Source of the DNA: an uncultured cyanobacterium
GTDB taxonomy: Bacteria; Cyanobacteriota; Cyanobacteriia; Cyanobacteriales; Microcystaceae
Reading direction: 5' to 3'
DNA: 64,000 nt
Assembly: GCA_903887375.1 (NCBI GenBank)
Contig: CAISPN010000074.1
Coordinates: 40,610-104,609 of the forward strand
The translations under genes and the position numbers were made by a program. Below the pieces are notes generated by a model, which had not been told where the DNA came from, did not search any database, and saw only the letters and a list, made by a program, of their open reading frames with translations. The number at the start of each line of letters is the position of its first letter. Positions within the stretch are counted from its first letter, which is position 1. Positions 9,183-18,222 of the stretch are shown one piece after another.

Positions 9183-10394
9183 CTATTCTAGCGAAGTAGT
9201 TTGCTTAGAGAAAAGCTCAACTAATTTTTTGGCTTCTGTGGTTATATTATGCTCCCTTAAAACATCGAGATAACCTCTTTGTCCCATCTCTGTTAGTTCT
9301 TCTAGAGGAAGTGTCAGTACTTTTTGAATTGCCTCTGCCAGGGCAACAGAATCACCTGCTGGAACCAAAAAACCAGAATAATCAGGCTTAACTAGCTCAG
9401 GTATACCTGCTATATAAGTACTAATAACAGGTCTTCTCAAAGCCAACGCTTCCATCAATACTACAGGTAGACCTTCAGCAAAACTTGGCAGAACCAAACA
9501 GCGAGATTCTAGGATATACTGCTTGACCTGCGCTTCGCTGGCCCATCCAGTGATTTTAATTTGCTCTACTAATTGATATTTGCTAATCAAATCTTCTATC
9601 TCAGCTCGCATAGGCCCATCTCCGACTAAGATAAGCTCACAAAATACGCCTTTTAACTTGAGTTGATAGATAGCTTCAATCAAAAGTAATTGTCCTTTTT
9701 GAGGGGCAAGACGGCCTACAGATACTAATTTTGGTGTATCTTGAATAGGCCTTGCTAAATCACTCCAGAATTGATCTCCCAATCCACAATGCACTACTGC
9801 TATTTTTGACCAGTCTTTAAGTTCACTCCAGCGGTAGAGTTGACTTTTGCCATAGGAAGAGATCGCGACTACAAAAAGCGCATGTTTAATTTTTTCAGGC
9901 AGTGCAATATCAACTACTTTATCGAATTCCTCAGGTCCATGTACAGTAAAACTATAGCTTGGTCCCCCTAAGTGATGACACAAAAGAGCAACAGTGGCTG
10001 GGTTAGTCCCAAAGTGGGCATGTATATGATCTATTTGCTCTTGGCTAGACCAAAACTTTAGGACCGCGGCCTCAAGCAAATAAATCAAGTGACGCAAAAC
10101 CCCCCTTTCTGAATGCCAACCTATTGATACGGCCATAGCCAAAGAGCTAAGCAATTTGAATGGATTAGTCAAAATTTGCAATATACTCTTTGCAAAAATT
10201 AAGCCATTTGCTTGCAAAATTACCTTAGTGCTGCTAAGCTCTTTTTGATCAGCGGGGTCAACCAATCCCTCAGCACTTTTGCGGATAGAAACTCTTAGTA
10301 TTTGTACTCCAGAATTTTCCAATGCCTCTATCTCACGGCGGATAAAACTATGACTGACCTTTGGGTACTGGTTAATTAGGTAAATTATTCTCAT
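9183..10394 (-). CDS. Glycosyltransferase family 4, exopolysaccharide/colanic-acid type
   Basis: A GT-B glycosyltransferase that would add a sugar to a lipid-linked intermediate at the inner membrane face. The N-terminal domain starts MRIIYLINQYPKVSHSFI with EIEALENSGVQI; the C-terminal nucleotide-sugar domain has LVSVGRLAPQKGQ, ILVGDGPMRAEIE, GWASEAQVKQYI and the acidic SFAEGLPVVLMEALA. The open frame extends to 10484, but the typical family start is the ATG at 10392-10394; the extra 30 residues look like non-coding leader. The gene is divergent from the Wzz-like gene at 10517, which supports a role in surface polysaccharide synthesis. Confidence 0.88.
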   Translation of the reverse strand: MRIIYLINQYPKVSHSFIRREIEALENSGVQILRVSIRKSAEGLVDPADQKELSSTKVILQANGLIFAKSILQILTNPFKLLSSLAMAVSIGWHSERGVLRHLIYLLEAAVLKFWSSQEQIDHIHAHFGTNPATVALLCHHLGGPSYSFTVHGPEEFDKVVDIALPEKIKHALFVVAISSYGKSQLYRWSELKDWSKIAVVHCGLGDQFWSDLARPIQDTPKLVSVGRLAPQKGQLLLIEAIYQLKLKGVFCELILVGDGPMRAEIEDLISKYQLVEQIKITGWASEAQVKQYILESRCLVLPSFAEGLPVVLMEALALRRPVISTYIAGIPELVKPDYSGFLVPAGDSVALAEAIQKVLTLPLEELTEMGQRGYLDVLREHNITTEAKKLVELFSKQTTSLE

Positions 10395-10516
10395 AGATAG
10401 AGATGTTAGTTTGTTAGAATGGGTAGTTACATTAGAGATTATGACGGATTTTATTTGGGGAATGTTGTCCCAATAGGCTGCCAATGTTTGGTGTTTTTTA
10501 GAGAGTATATTAAATT

Positions 10517-12820
10517 ATGAAACTCAGAGAGTACTCAGCTAGTAATATAGATTTAGAAAATGAAACCGATGTTGATGGTGGCATTGATATAGGAGAATCT
10601 CCCAAATCTATTCCACCTTTTAACTTTGCGGTATTAGTCAATACAATAAAAAGAAAAGCCCCTTTAATAGGTTTAACGACAGGACTGGCAGCCATCCTAG
10701 GTCTGGGCGCGTCTTTTTTTATGAAAGAAACTTATAAAGGAAACTTTTATCTTCTGGTTGAGCCCGTCAGTACAGCGGGCAAGTACACAAGTCCTGATGC
10801 CATTGCCAGAGGTGAAACCAGCGATAATAATAATGCTCCTTCGATGGATTATCCAACCAATTTGGTCTTTTTGAAAAGTCCAGGTATGAGCGAGCGCATA
10901 GCTCAGGAGATTACCAAAAAATATCCAAATAAGTCATTTCCAAAAGTTTGGTTAGATATCAGGGAGAATTTGAAAGTTGACCGCATAGGGGATACTGCCA
11001 GAGATGCTACCAAAATATTCGAAGTTACCTATCAAGGACATGACCCTGAAATGGTGCAAAAGACTTTAGAAGCTAGCGCCGAGGCTTTTATCAAATATAG
11101 CGAAGAGGATCGCAGAACTAGCATCAGATCTGGTATTGACTTTATTGATAAGCAGATTCCCAGATTAGAAAAGATATTGACAGATTTAGAGAGGCAAAGA
11201 CAAAAGATACGCGAAGATAATAATTTGATCGACCCTTCCTTGCAGGGTGAACAAATTAACAAAAATCTAGGTTCAATCAATGCCCAAATTACCGAAGCGC
11301 AAATCAGCTTAAATCAATCACAAATTCTTTATAACCAGTTGAGCCAGCAGCTTAAATTTACACCTCAAGAGGCTTTAGTTGCTTCCAATATCAGCGAAGA
11401 CCCCGTCTATTCTACTTTGCTCAGACAACTTAAAGAAGTCCAAACCCAACTAGCTCTTGTTTCAGCAGATTTAACTCCAGGCCATCCACAAATAATCTCC
11501 CTCAAAGCCAAAGAAAAAAACCTCAAAAATCTGCTCAAACAAAGAATGGGTGAATCTTTGGCTCAAAACTACTCTCCCAAAAGTAACAATCCTTCAGTTC
11601 TCGCTTTCCAAGGCAGACAGAGAATGGAATTGATATCTCAGTTGATTAATGCCGATAACAAGATCCAGGTATCGAAAAATATTTTGAAGGTTCTCAACAA
11701 TTCTAAAATTGGTCTTGAAAAGCAGTCTAAATCGATTCCAGCAATCATCAACAGATACAATCAGCTAGATACAGATATCAATATCAATAAACAAGTTCTC
11801 AATAAGCTATTGGTGCAGAAAGAGACTCTGCAAGTCCAAGGAGCTCAAGATTTACCTTGGCAGATAATCTCTAAGCCTCAAGTGCCAATTGGGGCTAATG
11901 GACAACCTATCTCTGAAGGATCTTTGCTTAAAAAAATCTTACCTTTGAGCATATTCTCTGGAGCATTACTTGGTCTGATTTTAGCGATTGCTCTTGAAAA
12001 GCGTAAAAATGTTTTCCAAACTGCCGAAGATCTTAAACTAACTTTGGATATGCCTCTTCTAGGTGAAATTCCTCAATTGATAGAAGAAGATCTGGAAAAT
12101 AACAATATAGTCTTGAAGAAACCATTTGAGTATTTATATTCTAGTATTGACATTCTGTATCGAGATCCTAAGGTTCACTCGTTTGTTGTTCGAGCTATTG
12201 ATGATCAAGATGGACAAGATTTATTGGCTCTGAATTTAGCCAAAATAGCAGCATCGACTGGTAGAAAAGTGATTTTAGTAGATGCAGACTTAGAAAATGG
12301 CAAGCTTCACAATGAGCTAGATCTCAACAACAAGATCGGATTATCTGAGATTCTCACAGAGAATAAAAACTTGAGCGAAGCTATCCAAAAATGCAAAAAA
12401 TATGAATCTTTGGATTTTATTTCCTGTGGTAATACAAGATCCTGGGCGACTAATCCTTTGATGTCCTCTAAAATAAATGAGCTAATCAAGGAACTTGAGA
12501 CAATTTATGATCTAGTAATTTACACTCCCTCTGTCTACTACGATCTAGCTGAAATAGGTAATTTAGCTTACGGAACAGATGGTCTATTGCTGGCAGTAAG
12601 AGTCGCTCAGACCCCTGAATCTAAAGTCAAGCAGGTTGTCAACCATTTAAGAAGCCAAAGATTACCTGTTCTAGGTGTAGTAGCCTTAGAAGTACCTCGT
12701 GAAGAAATACAAAGTTCTACTTTTTCCTCTTCTCCAGCTCCAAGCCAGCTAGTCCAAGCGAATCAATATGGATCGAGCAATCTTCCCCAAGATCTTCCAA
12801 GTTCTCACAAGTATAAGTAG
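10517..12820 (+). CDS. Wzz/GumC-type polysaccharide co-polymerase with degenerate BY-kinase domain
   Basis: A 767 aa inner-membrane protein of the exopolysaccharide chain-length/tyrosine-autokinase family. The first membrane segment is about residues 55-72 (PLIGLTTGLAAILGLGASFF), then a long periplasmic region with coiled coil (LEKILTDLERQRQKIRE), then a second segment (LPLSIFSGALLGLILAIALE) and a cytoplasmic domain. That domain keeps the Walker A' motif VILVDADLENG. Where Walker A should be it reads FVVRAIDDQDGQDLLALNLAK, with no GKS/T, and the C-terminus has few tyrosines. It probably regulates chain length without kinase activity (inference). The 3' end overlaps the convergent 171 aa gene by 104 bases. 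Confidence 0.85.
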   Translation: MKLREYSASNIDLENETDVDGGIDIGESPKSIPPFNFAVLVNTIKRKAPLIGLTTGLAAILGLGASFFMKETYKGNFYLLVEPVSTAGKYTSPDAIARGETSDNNNAPSMDYPTNLVFLKSPGMSERIAQEITKKYPNKSFPKVWLDIRENLKVDRIGDTARDATKIFEVTYQGHDPEMVQKTLEASAEAFIKYSEEDRRTSIRSGIDFIDKQIPRLEKILTDLERQRQKIREDNNLIDPSLQGEQINKNLGSINAQITEAQISLNQSQILYNQLSQQLKFTPQEALVASNISEDPVYSTLLRQLKEVQTQLALVSADLTPGHPQIISLKAKEKNLKNLLKQRMGESLAQNYSPKSNNPSVLAFQGRQRMELISQLINADNKIQVSKNILKVLNNSKIGLEKQSKSIPAIINRYNQLDTDININKQVLNKLLVQKETLQVQGAQDLPWQIISKPQVPIGANGQPISEGSLLKKILPLSIFSGALLGLILAIALEKRKNVFQTAEDLKLTLDMPLLGEIPQLIEEDLENNNIVLKKPFEYLYSSIDILYRDPKVHSFVVRAIDDQDGQDLLALNLAKIAASTGRKVILVDADLENGKLHNELDLNNKIGLSEILTENKNLSEAIQKCKKYESLDFISCGNTRSWATNPLMSSKINELIKELETIYDLVIYTPSVYYDLAEIGNLAYGTDGLLLAVRVAQTPESKVKQVVNHLRSQRLPVLGVVALEVPREEIQSSTFSSSPAPSQLVQANQYGSSNLPQDLPSSHKYK

Positions 12821-13217
12821 CTAGACATTGTTTGGGAAAAGTAACAATCCTCAAATCGTACTGATACTCTCTGGCAACAGCTCCAATATGGTTGAGATAG
12901 CTATAGCGCTGCGCATAGTCTAATAATGCCCATAACTGACGATTGACGGCTAAGTCAATTCTTTTTTCTTCGGGGTAGGCTGCCCACCGCTCGGCAAACT
13001 GACCGTAAAAAGGATCAAACTGTTCTATAGCCCACCAGAGACTAGGTATAGTCAAATTTTCTATAGAAACTGTTTCGTTAGTTATTGCATTGCTTGGAAT
13101 TTGCTTAAATCTAGTCTTTATAGGAATTTCACAGAGTTTTTCAGCAGATGTCTGCGCCCTAGCTTCTCTAGAGCAATAGATAAAAAGTAAGCTGATTAAC
13201 AATAGACTTTTAAACAT
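12717..13217 (-). CDS. Exported hypothetical protein
   Basis: An exported protein of about 166 aa. The frame is open from 13232, but the ATG at 13215-13217 overlaps the stop of the aldo/keto reductase gene (TAATG) and has GAGGA just upstream, so I place the start there. A signal peptide (MFKSLLLISLLFIYCSREARAQ) is followed by a domain rich in aromatic residues: LWWAIEQFDPFYGQFAERW and LWALLDYAQRYSYLNHIG, with four Cys that could form disulfides (CEIP, KQCLATYTCENL, EDCSIH). It looks like a conserved cyanobacterial lumenal or periplasmic family; the function is unknown. The last 104 bases lie opposite the end of the Wzz-like gene. Confidence 0.72.
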   Translation of the reverse strand: MFKSLLLISLLFIYCSREARAQTSAEKLCEIPIKTRFKQIPSNAITNETVSIENLTIPSLWWAIEQFDPFYGQFAERWAAYPEEKRIDLAVNRQLWALLDYAQRYSYLNHIGAVAREYQYDLRIVTFPKQCLATYTCENLEDLGEDCSIHIDSLGLAGLELEKRKK

Positions 13218-14335
13218 TAATCCTCTTGCCAAAGACGACGGCCACCTTTATCTTGAACAAACCGATGATGTGCATCAAATAAAAGAGAGGGAATATTTAG
13301 TCTCTCAGGACAACGGGGGAGACAATCGCCGCATTCGCTGCAATTAATTGCTTTTTTACCAGTAAACCAATGGCCAGCATTTTCAAACATAGCATAGCGA
13401 TATTGGGCGAATCTATCCATATTGTAGGCTAAGGCAAGATTTCTCAGACGCAAAACCTCAGGAATATTGATATCCTCTGGACAGGGAAGACATTGATAGC
13501 ATTGCTTGCAAAGCTCCGAGCCCAAGCTCTCGTTCATTCTATTGTTGAGTTGCTCATAAATTTCTTGGCGAGAGTTTGTCAATTGTTCAAACAGCGAAGA
13601 GGGAATAATCATCTCTTGGGAGTTAGCAGGTCCTATACTCAAAGTAGAAATACAAGGATCTTCTAAAAGAAATAAATAGTTAAGCTCTAGCGGCGAAAGT
13701 GGCTTGGTTATATGTTGCAATAGTTCCGGGCTCTGATGTAGCATACCGCCTTTATCTGCCGGTGAGATAATAAATACTCCAAGATCTTTGCTTTGAGCTT
13801 GGAGTATTGCTGGTCTATTATGTTGAAAAAAGTAATAGTAATGTAGATTGACAAAGGAGAAGTAATCAGTATCAATAGCGCAGGATATCAAATCCAATGG
13901 GCCATGGGTTGAAAAACCAAGATGACGAAAAAGTCCCTCAGCCCGCAAAGATTCAAGCATAGGCCAATTTTGACTGACCCATTCTAGATGCTGCCACTGA
14001 TTGATACCATGGATAGCCAAACAGTCCAAATAATCTATTTGTAACTGAGCTAAAGATTCTTCCAAAAAAGATCTAAATTTACTAGATTCGCCAACTGGCG
14101 AAATTTTACTAGTAAGGTAAAAACTCTCTCTCTGATATCCTAAATCTTTTAAGGTTTGACCAAGATAAACTTGACTGTTGCCATAGGCTCTAGCTGTCTC
14201 TATATGGTTGATACCTAAACTAAAAGCTTTAGCTACAGTCTGAGCTAAAGTTTGAGGATCACTTAAGGCCCGCATTGTACCAAGAGAAAAAACCGAAAGA
14301 TTTAAATCAGTTTGGCCAAAGCGTCGATATAACAT
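13217..14335 (-). CDS. Aldo/keto reductase with C-terminal 4Fe-4S domain
   Basis: A 372 aa protein. Residues 1 to about 270 form an aldo/keto reductase barrel: MLYRRFGQTDLNLSVFSLG, INHIETARAYGNSQ (catalytic Asp replaced in this motif by Glu; Tyr present) and the Lys region FYLTSKI. The last 100 residues contain ferredoxin-type cysteines: CKQCYQCLPCPEDINIP and CSECGDCLPRCPERLNIP, typical of the predicted aldo/keto reductases with two cluster motifs. Such proteins are widespread in cyanobacteria and their substrate is not established. It is coupled to the downstream exported protein and lies 7 bases after the DUF151 gene on the same strand. Confidence 0.88.
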   Translation of the reverse strand: MLYRRFGQTDLNLSVFSLGTMRALSDPQTLAQTVAKAFSLGINHIETARAYGNSQVYLGQTLKDLGYQRESFYLTSKISPVGESSKFRSFLEESLAQLQIDYLDCLAIHGINQWQHLEWVSQNWPMLESLRAEGLFRHLGFSTHGPLDLISCAIDTDYFSFVNLHYYYFFQHNRPAILQAQSKDLGVFIISPADKGGMLHQSPELLQHITKPLSPLELNYLFLLEDPCISTLSIGPANSQEMIIPSSLFEQLTNSRQEIYEQLNNRMNESLGSELCKQCYQCLPCPEDINIPEVLRLRNLALAYNMDRFAQYRYAMFENAGHWFTGKKAINCSECGDCLPRCPERLNIPSLLFDAHHRFVQDKGGRRLWQED

Positions 14336-14342
14336 CTAAACT

Positions 14343-14834
14343 CTAATCTAAACCTTGCTGAGTTGAGAAATCTTCTGGTCGTAAATTGGAGATAAACTCT
14401 CTAAAGGCTTTTCTTTCTTCTTCATCGGCCTCCCTATCAACTGGAATAGACGCATCTGCTATGACCTCTTCCATCACCCAAATAGGTGTATTGGTTCGCA
14501 AAGCTATAGCAATCGCATCACTAGGACGGCAATCTACTTCTTTGGTTATTTCACCTTTAGATAGACAGAGAATTGCATAGAAAGTGCTATCTTGGAGAGC
14601 GTGGATGATCACCTTATCTAGATTCATCTCTGAAATTTGTAACAGATTGACAATCAGATCATGGGTGAGCGGCCTTATAGGTTTTTGTTGCTCTAGGGCA
14701 GCAATAATTGCTTTAGCTTGATCCTGTGCGATAAAAATCGGCAGAGCGCGACGTTCTGATGAATCTTTCAGAAGAACTATGGGGCTACGGGTGGTGGCAT
14801 CTAAGGCGATTCCGGCAACTTTCATTTCTATCAT
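14343..14834 (-). CDS. Bifunctional nuclease family protein (DUF151)
   Basis: A 163 aa member of the DUF151/BFN family, which includes plant proteins with RNase and DNase activity in defence responses. Family marks are the N-terminal MKVAGIALDATTRSPIVLLKD, LPIFIAQDQAKAI and the C-terminal DCRPSDAIAIALRTNTPIWV. It appears complete. It starts divergently from ribE across about 70 bases and heads a same-strand run with the aldo/keto reductase. The role in cyanobacteria is not established. Confidence 0.88.
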   Translation of the reverse strand: MIEMKVAGIALDATTRSPIVLLKDSSERRALPIFIAQDQAKAIIAALEQQKPIRPLTHDLIVNLLQISEMNLDKVIIHALQDSTFYAILCLSKGEITKEVDCRPSDAIAIALRTNTPIWVMEEVIADASIPVDREADEEERKAFREFISNLRPEDFSTQQGLD

Positions 14835-14906
14835 GGGTCTATATGCGGTCGATGAGGAGAGAATAGGGTTGGCTAATTACTGAATTCTAGAAACTCACAT
14901 TGAACT

Positions 14907-15554
14907 ATGTTCACAGGATTAATACAAGAGCTCGGCTCAATAGACTTTTTAGGAAACTACCGCTTCACTATTACACCCAAGGGTTCTACCAATATTATCT
15001 CAGACTTGGCAATCGGAGACAGCGTTGCTGTAGATGGAGTTTGCCTGACGGTGGAGGAATTTGTCACTAATGGCTTTATAGTCACTGCCTCACCCGAAAC
15101 TCTCAAGCGTTCAACTCTAGGTAATTACCACAAAACCACTTCCTATGTTAACCTAGAAAGCTCTCTCAAAGTCGGTAGTAAAATAGGTGGGCATTTTGTG
15201 ACAGGACATGTCGATGGACTTGGTTCTTTGGTAGCATCAATCAACAAGGCTACATCTTGGGAAATGACATTTAAAGCAAATGCAAGGGAAAACATCTCTC
15301 GCTATGTTGTTTCTAAAGGCAGTATTGCCATCAATGGAGTGAGCTTAACCATTGCCCAATGTGATGCTAAAGGAGATTGGTTCAAGGTCTCGGTGATACC
15401 TCACACTTACCTGACAACCAATCTCCAGTACTTAGAACTAGACCAGTGGGTGAATTTAGAGGCAGATATTTTGAGTAAATATGTAGAAAAGTTTCTACAA
15501 AAAGATACAGACCAAATCACCCCTGATTTTCTACGCGAAAATGGCTATCTTTAG
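14907..15554 (+). CDS. ribE: Riboflavin synthase, alpha subunit
   Basis: Catalyses dismutation of two 6,7-dimethyl-8-ribityllumazines to riboflavin. The 215 aa protein shows the internal duplication of the family: MFTGLIQELGSI begins the first lumazine-binding repeat, with GDSVAVDGVCLTV, and the second repeat carries GHFVTGHVDGLG and KGSIAINGVSLTIA. It is complete from ATG to stop. The end overlaps the convergent M23 peptidase gene by 4 bases. No FMN riboswitch is visible in the short upstream spacer. Confidence 0.96.
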   Translation: MFTGLIQELGSIDFLGNYRFTITPKGSTNIISDLAIGDSVAVDGVCLTVEEFVTNGFIVTASPETLKRSTLGNYHKTTSYVNLESSLKVGSKIGGHFVTGHVDGLGSLVASINKATSWEMTFKANARENISRYVVSKGSIAINGVSLTIAQCDAKGDWFKVSVIPHTYLTTNLQYLELDQWVNLEADILSKYVEKFLQKDTDQITPDFLRENGYL

Positions 15555-16657
15555 GTGCGGTTATTATTACTATTGGCTTGAGCTCTCTCCAAAGTATAAA
15601 TCAAATTATTGAGAGCAAATTGTAAATGTACTCCAGCATCTACCGGGATAGAGCCCTCAGCCGTCAGATGGCGCCATTCAAAATGGAGATGAGGTCCGGT
15701 TGCCATTCCAGTACTGCCTACCCTACCAATTACAGCCCCTTGCTGCACCCACTCACCCAATTGGACAAAGATTTGAGAAAGGTGGCCATAGCGAGATTCT
15801 TGGGTTCCTTTTTCATGTAAAAGAGAAACCATCAATCCATAGCCATCACTCCAACCAGCAGTTTGCACCTGGCCAGGATAGGCAGCAAGAACGAGAGTTC
15901 CTTCTGGTGCGGCTATATCCGTTCCGGCATGTAATCTAGTTACACCGGTAATGGGATGAACCCGCCAACCAAAGGCCGAGGAGATAGATCCAGCAATAGC
16001 CAAGGGAAACAGTAGTGAGGTTCTGTTGTCTATTTGGGTAGGATTGACAGTAGCTCTATTGTATTGTAGGGGCATAGCTGCCATACCCAATGCATCTAGA
16101 GGCGCAGTTTCTAGTCCAGCAGCAGTTGATGCAATTTCCACATTGGGGGAGATGATTCCTCTTCTAATAAAACGGCCTGGATCTCTAGAGATAAATACTG
16201 AGCGCTCTCTATTTGGATTAAACTGCCTAATTGAGGCTATCTCTTCTCTATTAATTCTATTAGTTCTATTAATTCTACTAGTTCTATTAAGATAATTCTG
16301 GGCAATATTACATTGACCTGTAATCATATGTCCATGTTCTATTACCGTCTGACATTGAGAACGACGTTCTGTGATAATTACCTTGGTTGGTGGTTCGTAG
16401 GAGTTGGTTTGATAGTCCTTTATATCAAGATATTTATTTTTGCCAGAAACGCTTTTCTCAATTTCGTTGCCCTGAGCAGGTAAAGAATTTTCTGCTTCAT
16501 GGTCGGCAACTTCGCTAGGATTAGGGATAATATCTTCAGCCTTGACGGAAGTTGAATTCATTATTCCACTTATTCCAGAGAAAGCTATAGTGCCCATTGT
16601 AAAAAGGCTTGACCCAAATAAAAAGTATTTGCGGGATAATGAGTAACCAAATTTCAT
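15551..16657 (-). CDS. M23 family metallopeptidase (LytM-type), exported
   Basis: A peptidoglycan endopeptidase-like protein of about 368 aa. The frame is open to 16723, overlapping birA; I prefer the ATG at 16655-16657 because it starts a signal-anchor (MKFGYSLSRKYFLFGSS, then a hydrophobic stretch). The C-terminal LytM domain has the Zn ligands in LHAGTDIAAPEG and HLHFEWRH, with the catalytic His in SRYGHLS, so it should be active. Between signal and catalytic domain is a low-complexity linker with a short Asn-Arg repeat (RTSRINRTNRINRE). Probable role is wall remodelling during division or growth. Confidence 0.88.
   Translation of the reverse strand: MKFGYSLSRKYFLFGSSLFTMGTIAFSGISGIMNSTSVKAEDIIPNPSEVADHEAENSLPAQGNEIEKSVSGKNKYLDIKDYQTNSYEPPTKVIITERRSQCQTVIEHGHMITGQCNIAQNYLNRTSRINRTNRINREEIASIRQFNPNRERSVFISRDPGRFIRRGIISPNVEIASTAAGLETAPLDALGMAAMPLQYNRATVNPTQIDNRTSLLFPLAIAGSISSAFGWRVHPITGVTRLHAGTDIAAPEGTLVLAAYPGQVQTAGWSDGYGLMVSLLHEKGTQESRYGHLSQIFVQLGEWVQQGAVIGRVGSTGMATGPHLHFEWRHLTAEGSIPVDAGVHLQFALNNLIYTLERAQANSNNNRT
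16240..16292. repeat. Short tandem repeat inside the M23 peptidase gene
   Basis: Several consecutive 9-base units of the form TTCTATTAR occur in tandem with single-base variations, encoding R-[IT]-N-R-[TIS]-type repeats in the linker of the peptidase. The unit is a multiple of three, so slippage would change linker length without breaking the frame. Confidence 0.7.
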
Positions 16658-16686
16658 AAGCAGTTTTTTTTTAAAATTCTTCACAA

Positions 16687-17409
16687 TTAATAATAACCCA
16701 GAGATATCATTCCTGGGGAGCAAGAAATTTCACAACTAGCTCCTGGTGAGGACAAAATTACCCTTAAATTACCCTGTGAATCAACACCGACAACAGTTCC
16801 CCTTTGTCCATTAATTTCCACGCTCTTGCCAATACTATCTAGGTGCTCTAGATAAAGCGTTAGGGATCCCTGTATGCCCAGAGAATTATAGGTCTCAATT
16901 GCTAAAAATATTGCCTCTATGGTGAGCTCAGTTAGGTGATCTAGATTGTTAATAAAAGGATACTGTAGAAGATTAATCCCTTCTGGTGGGGTTTGGTTTT
17001 GCCAATTAATGCCAATGCCGATTATAATCTTGGAGCTTTTGGTCTCAATTTTAATACCACCAAGTTTTTTTCGATCTAGGAGAAGATCGTTTGGCCATTT
17101 CAGCTTAACTGGAATATTTTCTCTGTTGAAAATTGCCGCCAGAGCCCAACCAGTTATCAAGGTTAAATGCAACAGCTGATCAAGCGATAGATCAACAGCC
17201 AAGGCAACAGACAAATACATACCACCTTTACTTGATTGCCATACTCTTCCCCATTGTCCTTTTCCTGCAGTTTGCTCATCTGCTCTGACAGCTAAGGGTA
17301 AATCTAATCCTTGAGCGATTAAAGAGCGAGCAGTAGAATTTGTAGAAGACAAAGTACTATAGTGATAAAGGGCGATTTGCTTGGTTATGTCAATTTTTTT
17401 TGGCTGCAT
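16687..17409 (-). CDS. birA: Biotin--[acetyl-CoA carboxylase] ligase (no HTH domain)
   Basis: Attaches biotin to the BCCP subunit of acetyl-CoA carboxylase. Motifs include STNSTARSLIAQG, the biotinyl-AMP loop AGKGQWGRVWQSSKGGMYLS, the ligase motif LKWPNDLLLDRKKLGGIKIE and IGIGINW. The C-terminal SH3-like domain has VEINGQRGTVVGVDSQG. It lacks the N-terminal repressor domain of E. coli BirA, as usual in cyanobacteria. The frame is open to 17511, but the ATG at 17407-17409 (MQPKKIDITKQ) removes an implausible leader and a divergent overlap with pgeF. Confidence 0.92.
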   Translation of the reverse strand: MQPKKIDITKQIALYHYSTLSSTNSTARSLIAQGLDLPLAVRADEQTAGKGQWGRVWQSSKGGMYLSVALAVDLSLDQLLHLTLITGWALAAIFNRENIPVKLKWPNDLLLDRKKLGGIKIETKSSKIIIGIGINWQNQTPPEGINLLQYPFINNLDHLTELTIEAIFLAIETYNSLGIQGSLTLYLEHLDSIGKSVEINGQRGTVVGVDSQGNLRVILSSPGASCEISCSPGMISLGYY

Positions 17410-17472
17410 TGAGAACCTATCGGGTAGATTGTGAGTCAAAAAAACTAAATCGTTGAATAAGGGTTGATTTTT

Positions 17473-18222
17473 GTGCCTACTTCCATTACGCAAACCACCT
17501 GGCAATGGCAAAATCGTCAGAATTTTTCTTATCTCACCTGTAGTTTACTGGAAAGATGGGCACATGGTTTTTTTACAAGGGATTTTTACCCAGCCGGCCC
17601 ATCTGATTTAGTGCGCCATTTAGATCCTAATGCTTCTGTCAGCCAGCTCAAACAAATACATGGCAATCTAGTTTGGACTCCCAGAGAAATAGAGCAACCG
17701 CTAACGCAAGGAGATGGACTGCTCAGTGATGGTCCCAGACAATCGCTGTGGGTAGCAAGCGCGGATTGCACTCCTACTTTAGTAGGAGATGTGAATACTG
17801 GTAGAGTTGCTGCCCTTCATGCCGGTTGGCGAGGAACTTCTAAAAAAATATTACCAGTAGCCATATCTCGTTTGCTCGCAGATGGTAGCCGATTGCAGGA
17901 CTTGCGCGTAGCTTTAGGTCCAGCCATCAGTGGCGAGGTTTACCAAGTAGCTTTAGAAGTAGCCCAAGAAGTTGTTGCAAGTTTAGTTTCTTCTGGAAAT
18001 CCAGAAAAGCTTACTCCTTCACCTATTTTGAGCGATCTTGAAGTTGGCAAGGTGAGATTGGATGTTCGCTATGTCAATTTTCATCAGATGATTGATATGG
18101 GTTTATTGCCCGAGCAGATTACACTTGCTCCCTACTGTACCTACCAAGATGAATCTTCTTTTTTCTCCTATCGTAGAACTGGCCAAAAGCAAGTTCAATG
18201 GTCAGGAATTGTCAGTTTATGA
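17473..18222 (+). CDS. pgeF: Peptidoglycan editing factor PgeF (YfiH/laccase-domain)
   Basis: A Cu/Zn-site oxidoreductase-fold protein (DUF152, formerly called polyphenol oxidase). In E. coli the family removes wrongly incorporated L-Ser-containing cell-wall precursors; purine nucleoside activities are known in other members. Motifs are KQIHGNLVW, SADCTPTLVGD, ALHAGWRGTSKKI and LGPAISGEVYQVALEV. The frame could start at TTG 17464, but GTG at 17473 has AAGGG nine bases upstream, so I choose it. Its stop overlaps the ATG of the alpha-mannosidase (ATGA). Confidence 0.9.
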   Translation: MPTSITQTTWQWQNRQNFSYLTCSLLERWAHGFFTRDFYPAGPSDLVRHLDPNASVSQLKQIHGNLVWTPREIEQPLTQGDGLLSDGPRQSLWVASADCTPTLVGDVNTGRVAALHAGWRGTSKKILPVAISRLLADGSRLQDLRVALGPAISGEVYQVALEVAQEVVASLVSSGNPEKLTPSPILSDLEVGKVRLDVRYVNFHQMIDMGLLPEQITLAPYCTYQDESSFFSYRRTGQKQVQWSGIVSL

